A program made the position numbers and the translations under genes. A stretch of DNA of 64,000 nucleotides, from positions 71,430 to 135,429 of the forward strand of contig JBMNOP010000009.1 in assembly GCA_050943135.1 (NCBI GenBank). The letters are read 5' to 3'. This document shows, in pieces, positions 16,639 to 25,118 of the stretch. Under the pieces are notes generated by a model, which had not been told where the DNA came from, did no database searches, and was given only the letters and a program-made list of their open reading frames with translations. Origin of the DNA: RUG695 sp050943135. Lineage in GTDB: Bacteria; Planctomycetota; Planctomycetia; Pirellulales; Thermoguttaceae. Within the stretch, counting starts at the first letter, position 1. The number at the start of each line of letters is the position of its first letter.

Positions 16639-17195
16639 TCCTCCAGCACTTCCTGTTCGCGGACCCTGGCCATTTCGCTGGCGATATCTTCGTACTTCTT
16701 GGTCAGGTCTTGGATATCGGCCTTCGTCTTGTCGCGCTGATCTTCGGAGATCGACTTGGCTTTCTCCTCGGTTTCAACCATCTTGTTTCCGTCACGACGA
16801 ACGTTCCGGATGGCGATTTTAGCCTCTTCCGACATTTTGCGGATCGTCATGACCATCTTCTGACGGACTTCTCGTGAAAGGGGGGGAATATTCAGGCGGA
16901 TCACTTTCCCGTCGTTGTTTGGGGCGTAACCGAGCTCGGAACTCATAACCCCCTTTTCGATATCTTTGAGGGTCGAGGCGTCAAAGGGACGAATGAGAAT
17001 CTGGGTCGGTTCGGGACAGGCAACAGTCGCGACCTGTTTGAGCGGGACTTCCACACCATAGGCGACCACTTTGACGGAATCGACCAGTCCGGGATTTGCT
17101 CGTCCGGTGCGAATCCCCGCTAATTCACGCTTGAGCTTGGCGATCGTCTTTTCCATGCGGTCTTCGATGTCAAATAAAATTTCTTCGGTCGTCAT
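16635..17195 (-). CDS. frr: ribosome recycling factor
   Basis: RRF, with EF-G, splits the post-termination ribosome. The 186-residue protein is full length and carries the family signatures: KLKRELAGIRTGRANPGLVD near the N-terminus, then LNIPPLSREVRQKMV and AIRNVRRDGNK. It is the last gene of the rpsB-tsf-pyrH-frr block, 122 nt after pyrH. The last four bases overlap the convergent lipoprotein gene. Confidence 0.98.
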   Translation of the reverse strand: MTTEEILFDIEDRMEKTIAKLKRELAGIRTGRANPGLVDSVKVVAYGVEVPLKQVATVACPEPTQILIRPFDASTLKDIEKGVMSSELGYAPNNDGKVIRLNIPPLSREVRQKMVMTIRKMSEEAKIAIRNVRRDGNKMVETEEKAKSISEDQRDKTKADIQDLTKKYEDIASEMARVREQEVLED

Positions 17196-17317
17196 TCATT
17201 CGGTTCCTTATTTTTCTTGGGGCCTGGACTTTACTCTCGGAAAGAGGCCGACGGCCAGGCCGAATTGATTCAAAACGGACTACCGTGACGGTAACCCTAT
17301 TGTATACGTTCCGCGCG

Positions 17318-18088
17318 TCAATTAAAAGGGCTGTTCGTTTCTTGGAAGGACCGGTCGGAAATCAACGTGCCGACATGGTCCCCCTTGGCCGCGCGTAAAA
17401 GGTTCCCTGCGGTTCGAAAATTGAAGACCATCACAGGCATGCGATGACCGGCGCACTTGGCGATCGCCTCCTGATCCATCACCCGGAGCTTCTGAAGACT
17501 CACCTCTTCATAAGAAAGATGGTCATAGAATATCGCACCCGGGTTTTTCTCCGGATCATCGCTGTAGACGCCGTCAACCTTCGTCGCTTTCAAGAGGATA
17601 TCGGCGCCGAGTTCCAGCGCACGTTGCGCCGCGGCGGTATCGGTCGTCACAAAAGGAAGCCCCGTTCCCCCTGCGATAATGACCACCCGCCCCTTTTCGA
17701 GGTGGTGGTCGGCCCGGCGGCGGATATAGGGCTCGGCAACGGTATCGGCCCTTACGGTAGTCATCAAACGGGTCGGTCGGCCGAGCGCCTCGATAGCATC
17801 TTGAAGCGCTAGTCCGTTGATCAGAGTAGCAAGCATCCCCATATGGTGAGCCGTTACTTCTTGAATCGAGGAATTGGCGGCCTTAAACGCCGCGCCGCGG
17901 AGGATGTTCCCACCGCCCATCACGATGGCTATTTCAATGTTGCTGTCCGCCACTTCGGCGATCTGCGACGCCAGACGGTTCACGGATTCCATCGCGATCC
18001 CCCGTTCATGCGCGGGACAAAAGCCTTCGCCCGAGATTTTCAAGACAATGCGGCGGCGAGATGATTTTGCAACACTGTTTTCTTCCAT
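17318..18088 (-). CDS. pyrH: UMP kinase (uridylate kinase)
   Basis: PyrH phosphorylates UMP to UDP; the bacterial enzyme is a hexameric amino-acid-kinase-fold protein. The 256-residue sequence has RRIVLKISGEGF, the GGGNILRG loop, DAIEALGRPTRLMTTV, the TGLPFVTTDTAAAQRALELGADILLKATKVDGVYSDDP block and the C-terminal NFRTAGNLLRAAKG. Length is normal. It has its own promoter (18168-18195) downstream of the tsf terminator, so it can be made apart from rpsB-tsf. Confidence 0.98.
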   Translation of the reverse strand: MEENSVAKSSRRRIVLKISGEGFCPAHERGIAMESVNRLASQIAEVADSNIEIAIVMGGGNILRGAAFKAANSSIQEVTAHHMGMLATLINGLALQDAIEALGRPTRLMTTVRADTVAEPYIRRRADHHLEKGRVVIIAGGTGLPFVTTDTAAAQRALELGADILLKATKVDGVYSDDPEKNPGAIFYDHLSYEEVSLQKLRVMDQEAIAKCAGHRMPVMVFNFRTAGNLLRAAKGDHVGTLISDRSFQETNSPFN

Positions 18089-18167
18089 TGAATGTTGAAG
18101 TTCCTAAAAAAAGGTGGTGAAACATAAAAACGGCTGGGCCACTCAACCGGACGACAAATCTTGAAGT

Positions 18168-18195
18168 ATCGTAACAGAAATGATAGACACGTCAA
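18168..18195 (-). promoter_or_regulatory. sigma-70-type promoter of pyrH-frr
   Basis: On the minus strand TTGACG (18195-18190) and TACGAT (18173-18168) are 16 nt apart. Start would be near 18161, about 70 nt before the pyrH ATG. It sits between the tsf terminator and pyrH, which fits a separate transcript. Confidence 0.72.
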
Positions 18196-18275
18196 GATAA
18201 AGGGGTTTTCGTCGGGCGAAAAATAGTGATACACGGTTTATGAAAAACAAAAAATGCGCAGAAAAGCACCGGCAT

Positions 18276-18306
18276 AAAAAAAGCCGTGCCAGGAATCCCG
18301 CACGGC
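18276..18306 (-). terminator. rho-independent terminator after tsf
   Basis: Reading the minus strand, a perfect 7-bp stem GCCGTGC/GCACGGC (18306-18300 and 18289-18283) with a 10-nt loop is followed by seven Ts (18282-18276). It lies 32 nt after the tsf stop. Confidence 0.92.
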
Positions 18307-18337
18307 ATCTTTTATGTCGGAAACAGCAGAAGTCTAC

Positions 18338-19165
18338 CTACTGGCCCAGACGCCAATGATGCATCTTCTTGAGGGTAAGCCCCCCGTCTTTGGCGGCCTG
18401 GCTGACTTTCATGGAAGAATCCATCACAAAGGGTTGGTCGGTAAGACAGATTTCGGCGAGGATCGCGTTGACACGTCCTTCGACGATCTTCTCGAGGATG
18501 TTTATCGGCTTACCGGCGTTGGTGGCTTTGGTCTGTTCCATCGCGATGTCGCGTTCTTTGGCGACCGTTTCGGGAGAAAGATCCTCTTTACTGAGAGCCT
18601 TCGGATTCATCGAAGCGATGTGCATACAGATGTTGTTAGCCAGTTCGGGGTTGTCTCCTTCGACCTCGAGAACGACACCGATGGCATTGTCGTGATGAAC
18701 ATAGGTGCCGACGTTCCCCTCAACACGCAGAATACGCGTAAAGCGAAAAACTTCGCGAATTTTGTTGACCAGGTCATCGAAGACAACTTGGATTATGGAA
18801 TCTTTGCCGGGAAAACTCTGAGCCATCAACTCCTCCGGGGTCGCGGCACCGGGCCCTTCGGCCAGCTGTTTGGCGATCCCTTCGATCAGTTCGATGAACT
18901 CTGCGTTTTTGGTGACCGGGGCGCTCTCACAGAGAACTTCGACCATCGAGGTCACTCCGTTACTTCCCTTGTAAATCGCGATACGACCGGCTTCAGTCTC
19001 ACGGTCAGCCCGTTTTTCCATCGTCTTTTTACCAGCCTTACGAATGATTTCGATAGCCTTTTCCTGATCGCCGTCGGCTTCCACGAGAGCTTTTTTGCAC
19101 TCCATCATCGGAAGACCGGTCTTGTTGCGGAACTCTTTTACCATCGCGGCGGTAATCTCAGCCAT
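18338..19165 (-). CDS. tsf: translation elongation factor Ts
   Basis: EF-Ts exchanges GDP for GTP on EF-Tu. The 275-residue protein opens with the conserved VKEFRNKTGLPMMECKKALVEADGDQEKAIEIIRKAG (the T-G-x-x-M-M-x-C-K-K-A-L signature) and continues with HHDNAIGVVLEVEGDN and ANNICMHIASMNPKAL core-domain motifs. It follows rpsB by 72 nt and is followed by a strong terminator, the usual rpsB-tsf unit. Confidence 0.98.
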   Translation of the reverse strand: MAEITAAMVKEFRNKTGLPMMECKKALVEADGDQEKAIEIIRKAGKKTMEKRADRETEAGRIAIYKGSNGVTSMVEVLCESAPVTKNAEFIELIEGIAKQLAEGPGAATPEELMAQSFPGKDSIIQVVFDDLVNKIREVFRFTRILRVEGNVGTYVHHDNAIGVVLEVEGDNPELANNICMHIASMNPKALSKEDLSPETVAKERDIAMEQTKATNAGKPINILEKIVEGRVNAILAEICLTDQPFVMDSSMKVSQAAKDGGLTLKKMHHWRLGQ

Positions 19166-19237
19166 TGTGTCTATCTCCTAAATATTCTTAAAATGCTTCT
19201 TGGGTGCGAAATGAATCGGGGAGCGTTCCGGGACCTT

Positions 19238-19996
19238 TTACTCGACGGCCTCGGCCGGGACTCCGGCGCCTTCGTATTTTTGGGCTTCCTTTTCTTTGGC
19301 CCCTTCGATCACGGCATCGGCCAGGTGGGTAAGGACCAGCTCGATCGAACGGATCGAGTCGTCATTCCCCGGGATCGGCAGATCGACTTCGTCGGGATCG
19401 GAATCGGTATCAATCAGAGCAATCGATACAACGTTGAACTTGCGAGCTTCGCGGACAGCGTTCTTTTCTTTGCGGGGGTCAATGATGACCATCGCGTCTG
19501 GGTAGGTATCCATTGTGCGGATACCGTTGAGATTACGATACATCTTTTTGTACTCGCGCTGGAGCGAAGACTGCATCTTCTTGGAGTAGGTTGCGAGTTT
19601 GTCACCATTGACGATCTCTTCCAGTTCTTCGAGCCGGGAAAGGCGACTACGGATCGTTTTGAAGTTGGTCAACGTGCCGCCAAGCCAGCGTTCGGAGACA
19701 TAGGGCATCCCACAACGGTCGGCCTGCTGCTGAACCGTTTCGGAAGCCTGACGCTTGGTTCCGACGAAAAGGATCAGCCCGCCGCCGGCGACAACCTGGC
19801 GAAGATATTTTTTGGCACGGAGAATCCCGCGAACCGTTTCACGAACATCGATAATGTGAATCAGCTTGCAACGGCCGTAGACATACGGACGCATCTTCGG
19901 ATTCCAGTGACTGGCACGATGGCCAAAATGGAGACCGGCTTCAACGAGAGACTGTACAGTGAGGGGTTCAGCCTTGACAACTTCGGCTTCTGACAT
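19238..19996 (-). CDS. rpsB: 30S ribosomal protein S2
   Basis: The start is ATG 19996, with GGAAGGA 7 nt upstream; the reading frame stays open far upstream but that part crosses tRNA-Ala and is not coding. The 252-residue protein shows the S2 signatures SLVEAGLHFGHRASHWNPKM and, later, VRLP-like DPRKEKNAVREARKFNVVSIALIDTDSDPDEVDLPIPGNDDS. The C-terminal tail is short and acidic. It is the first protein gene after tRNA-Ala and is followed by tsf. Confidence 0.98.
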   Translation of the reverse strand: MSEAEVVKAEPLTVQSLVEAGLHFGHRASHWNPKMRPYVYGRCKLIHIIDVRETVRGILRAKKYLRQVVAGGGLILFVGTKRQASETVQQQADRCGMPYVSERWLGGTLTNFKTIRSRLSRLEELEEIVNGDKLATYSKKMQSSLQREYKKMYRNLNGIRTMDTYPDAMVIIDPRKEKNAVREARKFNVVSIALIDTDSDPDEVDLPIPGNDDSIRSIELVLTHLADAVIEGAKEKEAQKYEGAGVPAEAVE

Positions 19997-20157
19997 AAAA
20001 ACATCCTTCCAGCGGCAGACACCATCTTCGCAAACAACTGACGAAGACACCGACTCGCCCGAAAAAGCGGGAAACCGGTTCGCAACAAACCGCAAAACAG
20101 ATTCGGTCCCAGCAAAAACCGTACTCCCGTTTCGGACCAAAACGGACGGCATACCTA

Positions 20158-20230
20158 TGGAGCTAGACGGACTTGAACCGACGACCCCCGCGTTGCAAAC
20201 GCGATGCTCTCCCAACTGAGCTATAGCCCC
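20158..20230 (-). tRNA. tRNA-Ala (anticodon TGC)
   Basis: The 73-nt cloverleaf fits on the minus strand: acceptor arms GGGGCTA/TAGCTCC, D-stem GCTC/GAGC, anticodon stem CGCGTT...AACGCG-like around loop TTTGCAA with anticodon TGC, and the T-loop GGTTCAAGTCC. The acceptor carries the G3:U70 wobble pair, the main identity element for alanyl-tRNA synthetase. CCA is not encoded. It is 161 nt before rpsB and shares its promoter. Confidence 0.96.
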
Positions 20231-20599
20231 GGAAACGAGACCACAAAGACGCTGCCCCCCATAGGGTAAGAGACAGAATACGGACCCATTCTACTACGCG
20301 GGTGAAATCCGTCAAGGGAGCGCGGTCTCGACAATGCCCCCGAATCCGCCAAAATGATCCCACCAGCCCTGGAAACATCTCTAATACGATTCGCAGCCCG
20401 TAGTACCGAGAGCCGTCCGGAATCTCTATCGGATTGCCCACACCGTTCCCTGGGCGGGGATCGAAAAACCTTTTTGGGAAAAGTTAAAAACCCCGCGCGG
20501 AACCGTTTACTTTGATCAAAAAGAAAGATTCCGACCATTTATGCTGCAGGGCAGATTCGGGACTTTCGTCCATTACGAAATGTGCGCCACCGGGCAGAT
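20231..20599. other. non-coding stretch upstream of tRNA-Ala
   Basis: No convincing reading frame or RNA gene was seen here. It contains the tRNA-Ala/rpsB promoter (20288-20315). The rest has no clear motif; the far end borders the large hairpin at 20600-20665. Confidence 0.6.
20288..20315 (-). promoter_or_regulatory. sigma-70-type promoter of tRNA-Ala-rpsB-tsf
   Basis: On the minus strand TTGACG (20315-20310) and TAGAAT (20293-20288) are 16 nt apart. The predicted start near 20281 leaves a leader of about 50 nt before tRNA-Ala. No other promoter-like pair is obvious between tRNA-Ala and rpsB. Confidence 0.75.
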
Positions 20600-20665
20600 C
20601 ACCTGAAAAACACCGCCCTGACTCCCTCTCGGCTTGAGAAAAAGTCAGGGCGCGTTTTTCAGGTG
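20600..20665 (-). terminator. long hairpin, probable terminator of the DUF11/TPR gene
   Basis: A near-perfect inverted repeat with 12-bp outer arms (CACCTGAAAAAC / GTTTTTCAGGTG) and 8-bp inner arms (GCCCTGAC / GTCAGGGC), broken only by a small mismatch, and a loop of about 21 nt. It lies 28 nt after the stop at 20693. On the minus strand the inner stem is followed by GGTGTTTTT, so termination could occur within the outer stem. Confidence 0.72.
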
Positions 20666-20692
20666 CCACGAATCGAAAGGGACCGGAAAGGA

Positions 20693-23470
20693 TCAGAGCA
20701 TCGGAAGCCCGGCGTTCTCGTCAGTCGGTTCGGTTTCGGTCGGGGCCGGGTCGTCCTCGTCAGTCTGACGGGAGGCCAGGCGAACCGGAGTCGAGGCTTT
20801 TCCTTTATTTTCGGTTTCTTTTTCGATAACCGCTACTTGGGTCCTGTCCGTACCGTTTCCGGAGCGTTGTGCAAGACCCGGCTTCCTGTCGTAGAAGAAA
20901 TTCATCTCTTCGCGAACAAGTTGGACGTTATCGCTCTTCGATTCCAGAACCGCTTGAACCTTGTGGTTCCCTCGCTCTTCAGCAACCGCATGAACCTTGA
21001 AAACGACGGTCTGGCCGGGACCGAGGAAGTTGATTTTGTTAAAGAGGACTTTCTGTTCCTCGGCGATGACTTTCCCGCCTCCTTCGACCGCGACCGGGGT
21101 CATTCCGGTTGGGAGGAAGAAGCCAGCATCTACCTTTTCGGCAGCTTTGGTGCCACTGTTGCCGATGACCACCTCGTAGACAACCTCTTTACCGGTCGCA
21201 ATAGCTCCGGCGGGCTTGTTGACCTTCATTTCAAGCGCCGCAATTGCTTCGACCTGGATTTCGGCGTTCCCGAAGCAGGAAACCCCGGTACGATCGGCAG
21301 CCGTCACATCGATTCTGCTCCCGCCGGCACGAAGCATCTTGGCACTAACCTGGTAGACGATCTCCTCTTCCGGCTTGATAACCGGAATCAACCATACCAG
21401 CTGCTTGGTCACCTTGTTTCGGGTCGGATCCCCCGTCGTTTCTGTGACCTCGATCGATGTTGGCACGGTCGCGATCACGTCGACATCACGCAACGGAGCG
21501 CGACCTGTATTGCAAACGTGGATCACGTAATCGGCGTTTTCGTTGACAAACTGTACTCCGGGCACTTCCACGAAGAGGTCAAGCTCTCCGCGAAGGATAT
21601 CAACAACCTTTTCGGCGGAGGCGGTAAACCCGTAATCTGCCTCGGCGTGAGCGTTTATTTCCAGTACGTTGTCTAAAACCGTCTTCAGGTTCAGCTCGAG
21701 CTCTTTCTCTTCTCCCGGTTCCAAAGTTGGCAGAATTCGCGTGGCGTTGTCGTTGTCACCGGTCGCCACGGTCAGTCGAACATTTTGGGCTTTTCCGTCA
21801 CCATTGTTACAAATCTTCACCCGATACCGATCTTCACTCCCCCATTGGATGGCATCGTTCCCTTCGATGGCGATCTCGATGACTGGTTGGGTCACCTCGA
21901 TCCCGGAACTGAGAACTGCTTTGTCGTAATCGTAAACCGTGACGAAATTGATCTTGTTTCGAACGCGGGGGGTGAATTTGAACGTCAATACCTCTCGTTG
22001 ATTGGGTTCGAAATCTCCCAAATCCCAAAGGCAGTTCAGCTGGCCTTCGTCGTCACTGCTGATATGCGAGTTACCGGTCGAGGCATTGACACAGGTGATG
22101 TCAACATCTTCCGAAATATCGGTCCGAATAAGCAAGTTCCCTGCCTTTTGATCGCTCTTGTTTTCGACCGAGATCTTATACTCCGATTCCTGACCAACCA
22201 TGGTCTGTTTCGGACCGATTGTCTCGATATTGATCAACGGCGTGCCAATGCGTGTTGTCTGGTCTCGTGTCAAACCGGCAAGTTCCGCTCCCTCCGAAGA
22301 CTCCGAGAAATTCAAAGGATCCGATCCTTCCACAGGTGAGTCCGGAGAGAGCGTATCGTTCTCACCGAAAGCCTCCGAATTCGAACCGAGAAAAACGACA
22401 CTGTCATCGTCGGCGTTCAGACTTGCCGGGGCAAGTTCCCCGGCCAATTCTTCGCCGGGCCCCCTTGATGCCGAGCTTTCGCGGATCGACTTGATTCTCT
22501 CTCGCATCTCTTCGGCCTTCGCCGAGGCACCGACTTTCTCACACTTTTCGGCGATCATTTCGCAGGCACGTTCGCTCCCGATCTCATCTTCGAGGCAGGC
22601 AAGGATCTCATCGTTTTCCGGATCGGTATTGAGAAGGCAAAGCCCTCGATAATAGCGAGCCTCGGTCATTTCGGGTCTCTTTCCTTCGAGGTAAACGAAG
22701 AGTTTTTCGGCCCGTTCGTATTTTTCGGTCTCATAGAGGACCTTTGCATAATCGAAAGTGATTTGCGGGTTTTTGGCCGGGTCGCTCTTGATGGCCAAAA
22801 CAAAATAATTTTGGGCGGATGAGTAATTTTTCCGCTGACGTTCAATCACCCCCAGGTGATGGTAAGCCGAAACGAGTGACTCGTCAATTCCCTCGAATGC
22901 CTGGCTCCGACCGATCTGTTCCAGATAGTAACGTTCGGCCGCCTCCATATCCCCGGCCTCAAACGAGGCGTCCCCCTTCCGACGAAGAAGATCGGGCGAA
23001 AGGGTCACAAGATTCTCCGACGCCCCTTCGCCGGCCGGAAGCGCAGGAGGTTCCGGGGGGGTGGTCGTCATCTCGAGACGTTCGGCCAGGGGGCGGCGTT
23101 TGATCATTTTCAGCTCCGAGCCATCGGTGAAGGCTGTCTCCTTCCCACCCTTTTTCGTGTCTTTTTTGAGCATCCCCTGAAGACTGTCGATCAGCGAGGG
23201 TCCATTGCCCTGGGAACGGGCCCTCGCTTCTTCCGCAGCCCCTTTCTGCTCCACGGACTGAGAGACGGCAAACCCAATATCCGCACCTTTGAGTGCATTT
23301 TGGGCCTCACGGGAAAGCGGAATGACCCGACCGGGTTCCCTCGCCGCTACCGAGGCAGAGATACCGTTTAAAAGACAGAACGCGGCGACCCCTGCACCGG
23401 CAAGAAGAACCGTGTGCCAAAAATTGCGCGAAGCAGTCAGACCGGGGGGAACAAGACTCGATTTCATCAT
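20693..23470 (-). CDS. secreted TPR plus DUF11-repeat protein (OmcB-like)
   Basis: The ATG at 23470 follows AGAGG by 6 nt; a further 40 codons upstream are open but not needed. The 925-residue protein has a signal anchor (FWHTVLLAGAGVAAFCLLNG), a TPR array of about 150 residues (GDASFEAGDMEAAERYYLEQI, AYHHLGVIERQRKNYSSAQN, FDYAKVLYETEKYERAEKLF), an acidic linker, then about four DUF11/CARDB-like Ig repeats to the C-terminus (YKISVENKSDQKAGNLLIRTD, YRVKICNNGDGKAQNVRL, YVIHVCNTGRAPLRDVDV, YEVVIGNSGTKAAEKVDA). DUF11 repeats build surface or cell-wall proteins, as in chlamydial OmcB. A related protein lies at 57371. A hairpin terminates it. Exact role unknown. Confidence 0.85.
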   Translation of the reverse strand: MMKSSLVPPGLTASRNFWHTVLLAGAGVAAFCLLNGISASVAAREPGRVIPLSREAQNALKGADIGFAVSQSVEQKGAAEEARARSQGNGPSLIDSLQGMLKKDTKKGGKETAFTDGSELKMIKRRPLAERLEMTTTPPEPPALPAGEGASENLVTLSPDLLRRKGDASFEAGDMEAAERYYLEQIGRSQAFEGIDESLVSAYHHLGVIERQRKNYSSAQNYFVLAIKSDPAKNPQITFDYAKVLYETEKYERAEKLFVYLEGKRPEMTEARYYRGLCLLNTDPENDEILACLEDEIGSERACEMIAEKCEKVGASAKAEEMRERIKSIRESSASRGPGEELAGELAPASLNADDDSVVFLGSNSEAFGENDTLSPDSPVEGSDPLNFSESSEGAELAGLTRDQTTRIGTPLINIETIGPKQTMVGQESEYKISVENKSDQKAGNLLIRTDISEDVDITCVNASTGNSHISSDDEGQLNCLWDLGDFEPNQREVLTFKFTPRVRNKINFVTVYDYDKAVLSSGIEVTQPVIEIAIEGNDAIQWGSEDRYRVKICNNGDGKAQNVRLTVATGDNDNATRILPTLEPGEEKELELNLKTVLDNVLEINAHAEADYGFTASAEKVVDILRGELDLFVEVPGVQFVNENADYVIHVCNTGRAPLRDVDVIATVPTSIEVTETTGDPTRNKVTKQLVWLIPVIKPEEEIVYQVSAKMLRAGGSRIDVTAADRTGVSCFGNAEIQVEAIAALEMKVNKPAGAIATGKEVVYEVVIGNSGTKAAEKVDAGFFLPTGMTPVAVEGGGKVIAEEQKVLFNKINFLGPGQTVVFKVHAVAEERGNHKVQAVLESKSDNVQLVREEMNFFYDRKPGLAQRSGNGTDRTQVAVIEKETENKGKASTPVRLASRQTDEDDPAPTETEPTDENAGLPML

Positions 23471-23694
23471 TGTAGGCCTCTTCCTAGGGAATGATCTTTC
23501 CGAAAACAGTGCGGAAAATTTCATTTCAGGTGCCCCGTCGCGGCATTTCGTTGCCAACAGCGGGTTCGCAGACACTGCCCAAAAGGGCATATGCCCTATT
23601 CAGTTTTATCGGCCCAACGGTTATTCCGGTTAAATAAAATCTGCGGAATTGTTAAAATAACGAGATTATTGGGGTTATAACAGTTGTTCCGTCA

Positions 23695-24984
23695 CTACTC
23701 TTTATCGATGAACTCGAGTGCCAGCGGCCAGGGGGTCCAGACGGGGGGCAGAACCGAAGGAGTCAGTTTCCCTTCCCCGTCTACGTGATAGACCCGGATC
23801 GAGCCAGAGCGTTTGTTACAGACAACCATATGTTTGCCAGACTTATCGAGGGCAAAATAGCGGGGGGAACGGCCGAACGTCGGAACGAACTGGATAGGCC
23901 TGAGTTCTTTCGGCTCCTGCTGATCGAGGATCCGATAGACGGCAATCGAGTCGTGACCGCGGTTCGAGACGTAGAGGGTTGCCTGATTCCCGTCTTCTCC
24001 GTCGCGCACAACGGTCTCGGCCGTCGAATTCATCAGAATCAGGTTGTCGGAATTGTCGACCACGGACTGACTCCAATGGACTTTCCCTTCGAACTCGGAA
24101 GGAAGGGTCGACCAGGTGCCGATCGTCTCACCGGAAGTTTTGGTATCGCCACCGTTGCCAAACCGAACTCGAAACCAGGTCACACTCGATGCGAGCTCGT
24201 TATTCACAAAGAAGTCGTAGGTGCCGTCGGCATGGTGACGCCAAGCAAGATGGCGACATCCGTGTCCGGCGGGGACTTTCATCTCCGGATAATCCGGATC
24301 TTGGCTCACTTCGTAGGTCTCGCGGTTGATCGAGACAATCGAGACACGGTCGCTCCCCAGATCGACAAGGAGAGAGTGAATCGGACCTTCGCCGTCATCG
24401 ATGAAATAAGAGGAATGCCCGTAGGGGTGCTGTTGGCGTACTGCATCCGGCCCGTTACCGAACTTATCGAACCGGGCAAACTGTTCGCCGATCGAGCCGT
24501 CGGCATTCAACTTAAAAAAGTCGAACAGCCCTGCGGGATAATCCGAGGCCGCCAAGATCTTCCCGTCGGGGGAGACCGCCACGTGGCAGTACCCCAAGGA
24601 TCCCTTGCCACCGAAAACCCTGTTAAGAAAACTTAGTTCGCCCGTCTTGGCATCGATAATGTAAGCGCTAACCTCGTTGGACGTGGTACATGTATAGAGA
24701 ACCTTTTTATCGGGAGAGGTCGCAAAGAAGTTAGGAGAGGGGATTTTGGCAACCAGGCGCGGCATCGGTTCGATGCTCCCTTTCGAAACATTGTAGCCGG
24801 TCACGTAGATCCCTTCCGAAACACCGACACGATGTTCGTTCATCTCAGCCGTCGGTGTTTGACGGTAATTTCCGATATACATCCACTGGTCACAATCGGC
24901 CGGGCCGAAATCGAGCCCCCGCAATTGCGAGAGGGCAAAAGTCGACAGAATCATCAGACCGGCTGACAAGGAATGAATACGCAT
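23695..24984 (-). CDS. secreted lactonase-family seven-bladed beta-propeller protein
   Basis: A 429-residue protein with a signal peptide (LSAGLMILSTFALSQLRGLDF). After MYIGNYRQT it has propeller blades of the 6-phosphogluconolactonase/carboxy-cis,cis-muconate cyclase type (FFATSPDKKVLYTCTTSNEVSAY, CHVAVSPDGKILAASDYPAGL, LYVSNRGHDSIAVYRI, PRYFALDKSGKHMVVCNKRSGSIRVYHV). The SNRGHDSIAVY and PRYF-D-sG-k-mvv-N-- pattern is the best family sign. Cytoplasmic Pgl of the oxidative pentose phosphate route has no signal peptide, so this protein more likely acts on an extracytoplasmic lactone or is just a scaffold. It has its own promoter at 25032-25060. Confidence 0.82.
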   Translation of the reverse strand: MRIHSLSAGLMILSTFALSQLRGLDFGPADCDQWMYIGNYRQTPTAEMNEHRVGVSEGIYVTGYNVSKGSIEPMPRLVAKIPSPNFFATSPDKKVLYTCTTSNEVSAYIIDAKTGELSFLNRVFGGKGSLGYCHVAVSPDGKILAASDYPAGLFDFFKLNADGSIGEQFARFDKFGNGPDAVRQQHPYGHSSYFIDDGEGPIHSLLVDLGSDRVSIVSINRETYEVSQDPDYPEMKVPAGHGCRHLAWRHHADGTYDFFVNNELASSVTWFRVRFGNGGDTKTSGETIGTWSTLPSEFEGKVHWSQSVVDNSDNLILMNSTAETVVRDGEDGNQATLYVSNRGHDSIAVYRILDQQEPKELRPIQFVPTFGRSPRYFALDKSGKHMVVCNKRSGSIRVYHVDGEGKLTPSVLPPVWTPWPLALEFIDKE

Positions 24985-25031
24985 ATGAGTCTCCTGTTAT
25001 TCGTGGTTTTCATTTAACAGACTCCTCCCCC

Positions 25032-25060
25032 ATTCTACGACCGGAACAGGGGTGATTCAA
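25032..25060 (-). promoter_or_regulatory. sigma-70-type promoter of the lactonase-family gene
   Basis: On the minus strand TTGAAT (25060-25055) and TAGAAT (25037-25032) have a 17-nt spacer. Start near 25025, about 40 nt before the ATG at 24984 (AGGAG 6 nt upstream of it). Confidence 0.75.
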
Positions 25061-25118
25061 GTATTGCCGCCGGGATGTGAACGAAATATCCGCCAAGCGA
25101 CCACGCAAAGAACACAGA

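Noticed and set aside
19997..20215. A long N-terminal extension of rpsB in the same open frame
   Set aside because: It crosses the tRNA-Ala gene and has no homology. The ATG at 19996 has a strong Shine-Dalgarno and starts the conserved protein.
23581..23694. Promoter for the TPR/DUF11 gene
   Set aside because: Several AT-rich hexamers occur but no pair at 16-18 nt is good enough to name. Only the shared motif is reported.
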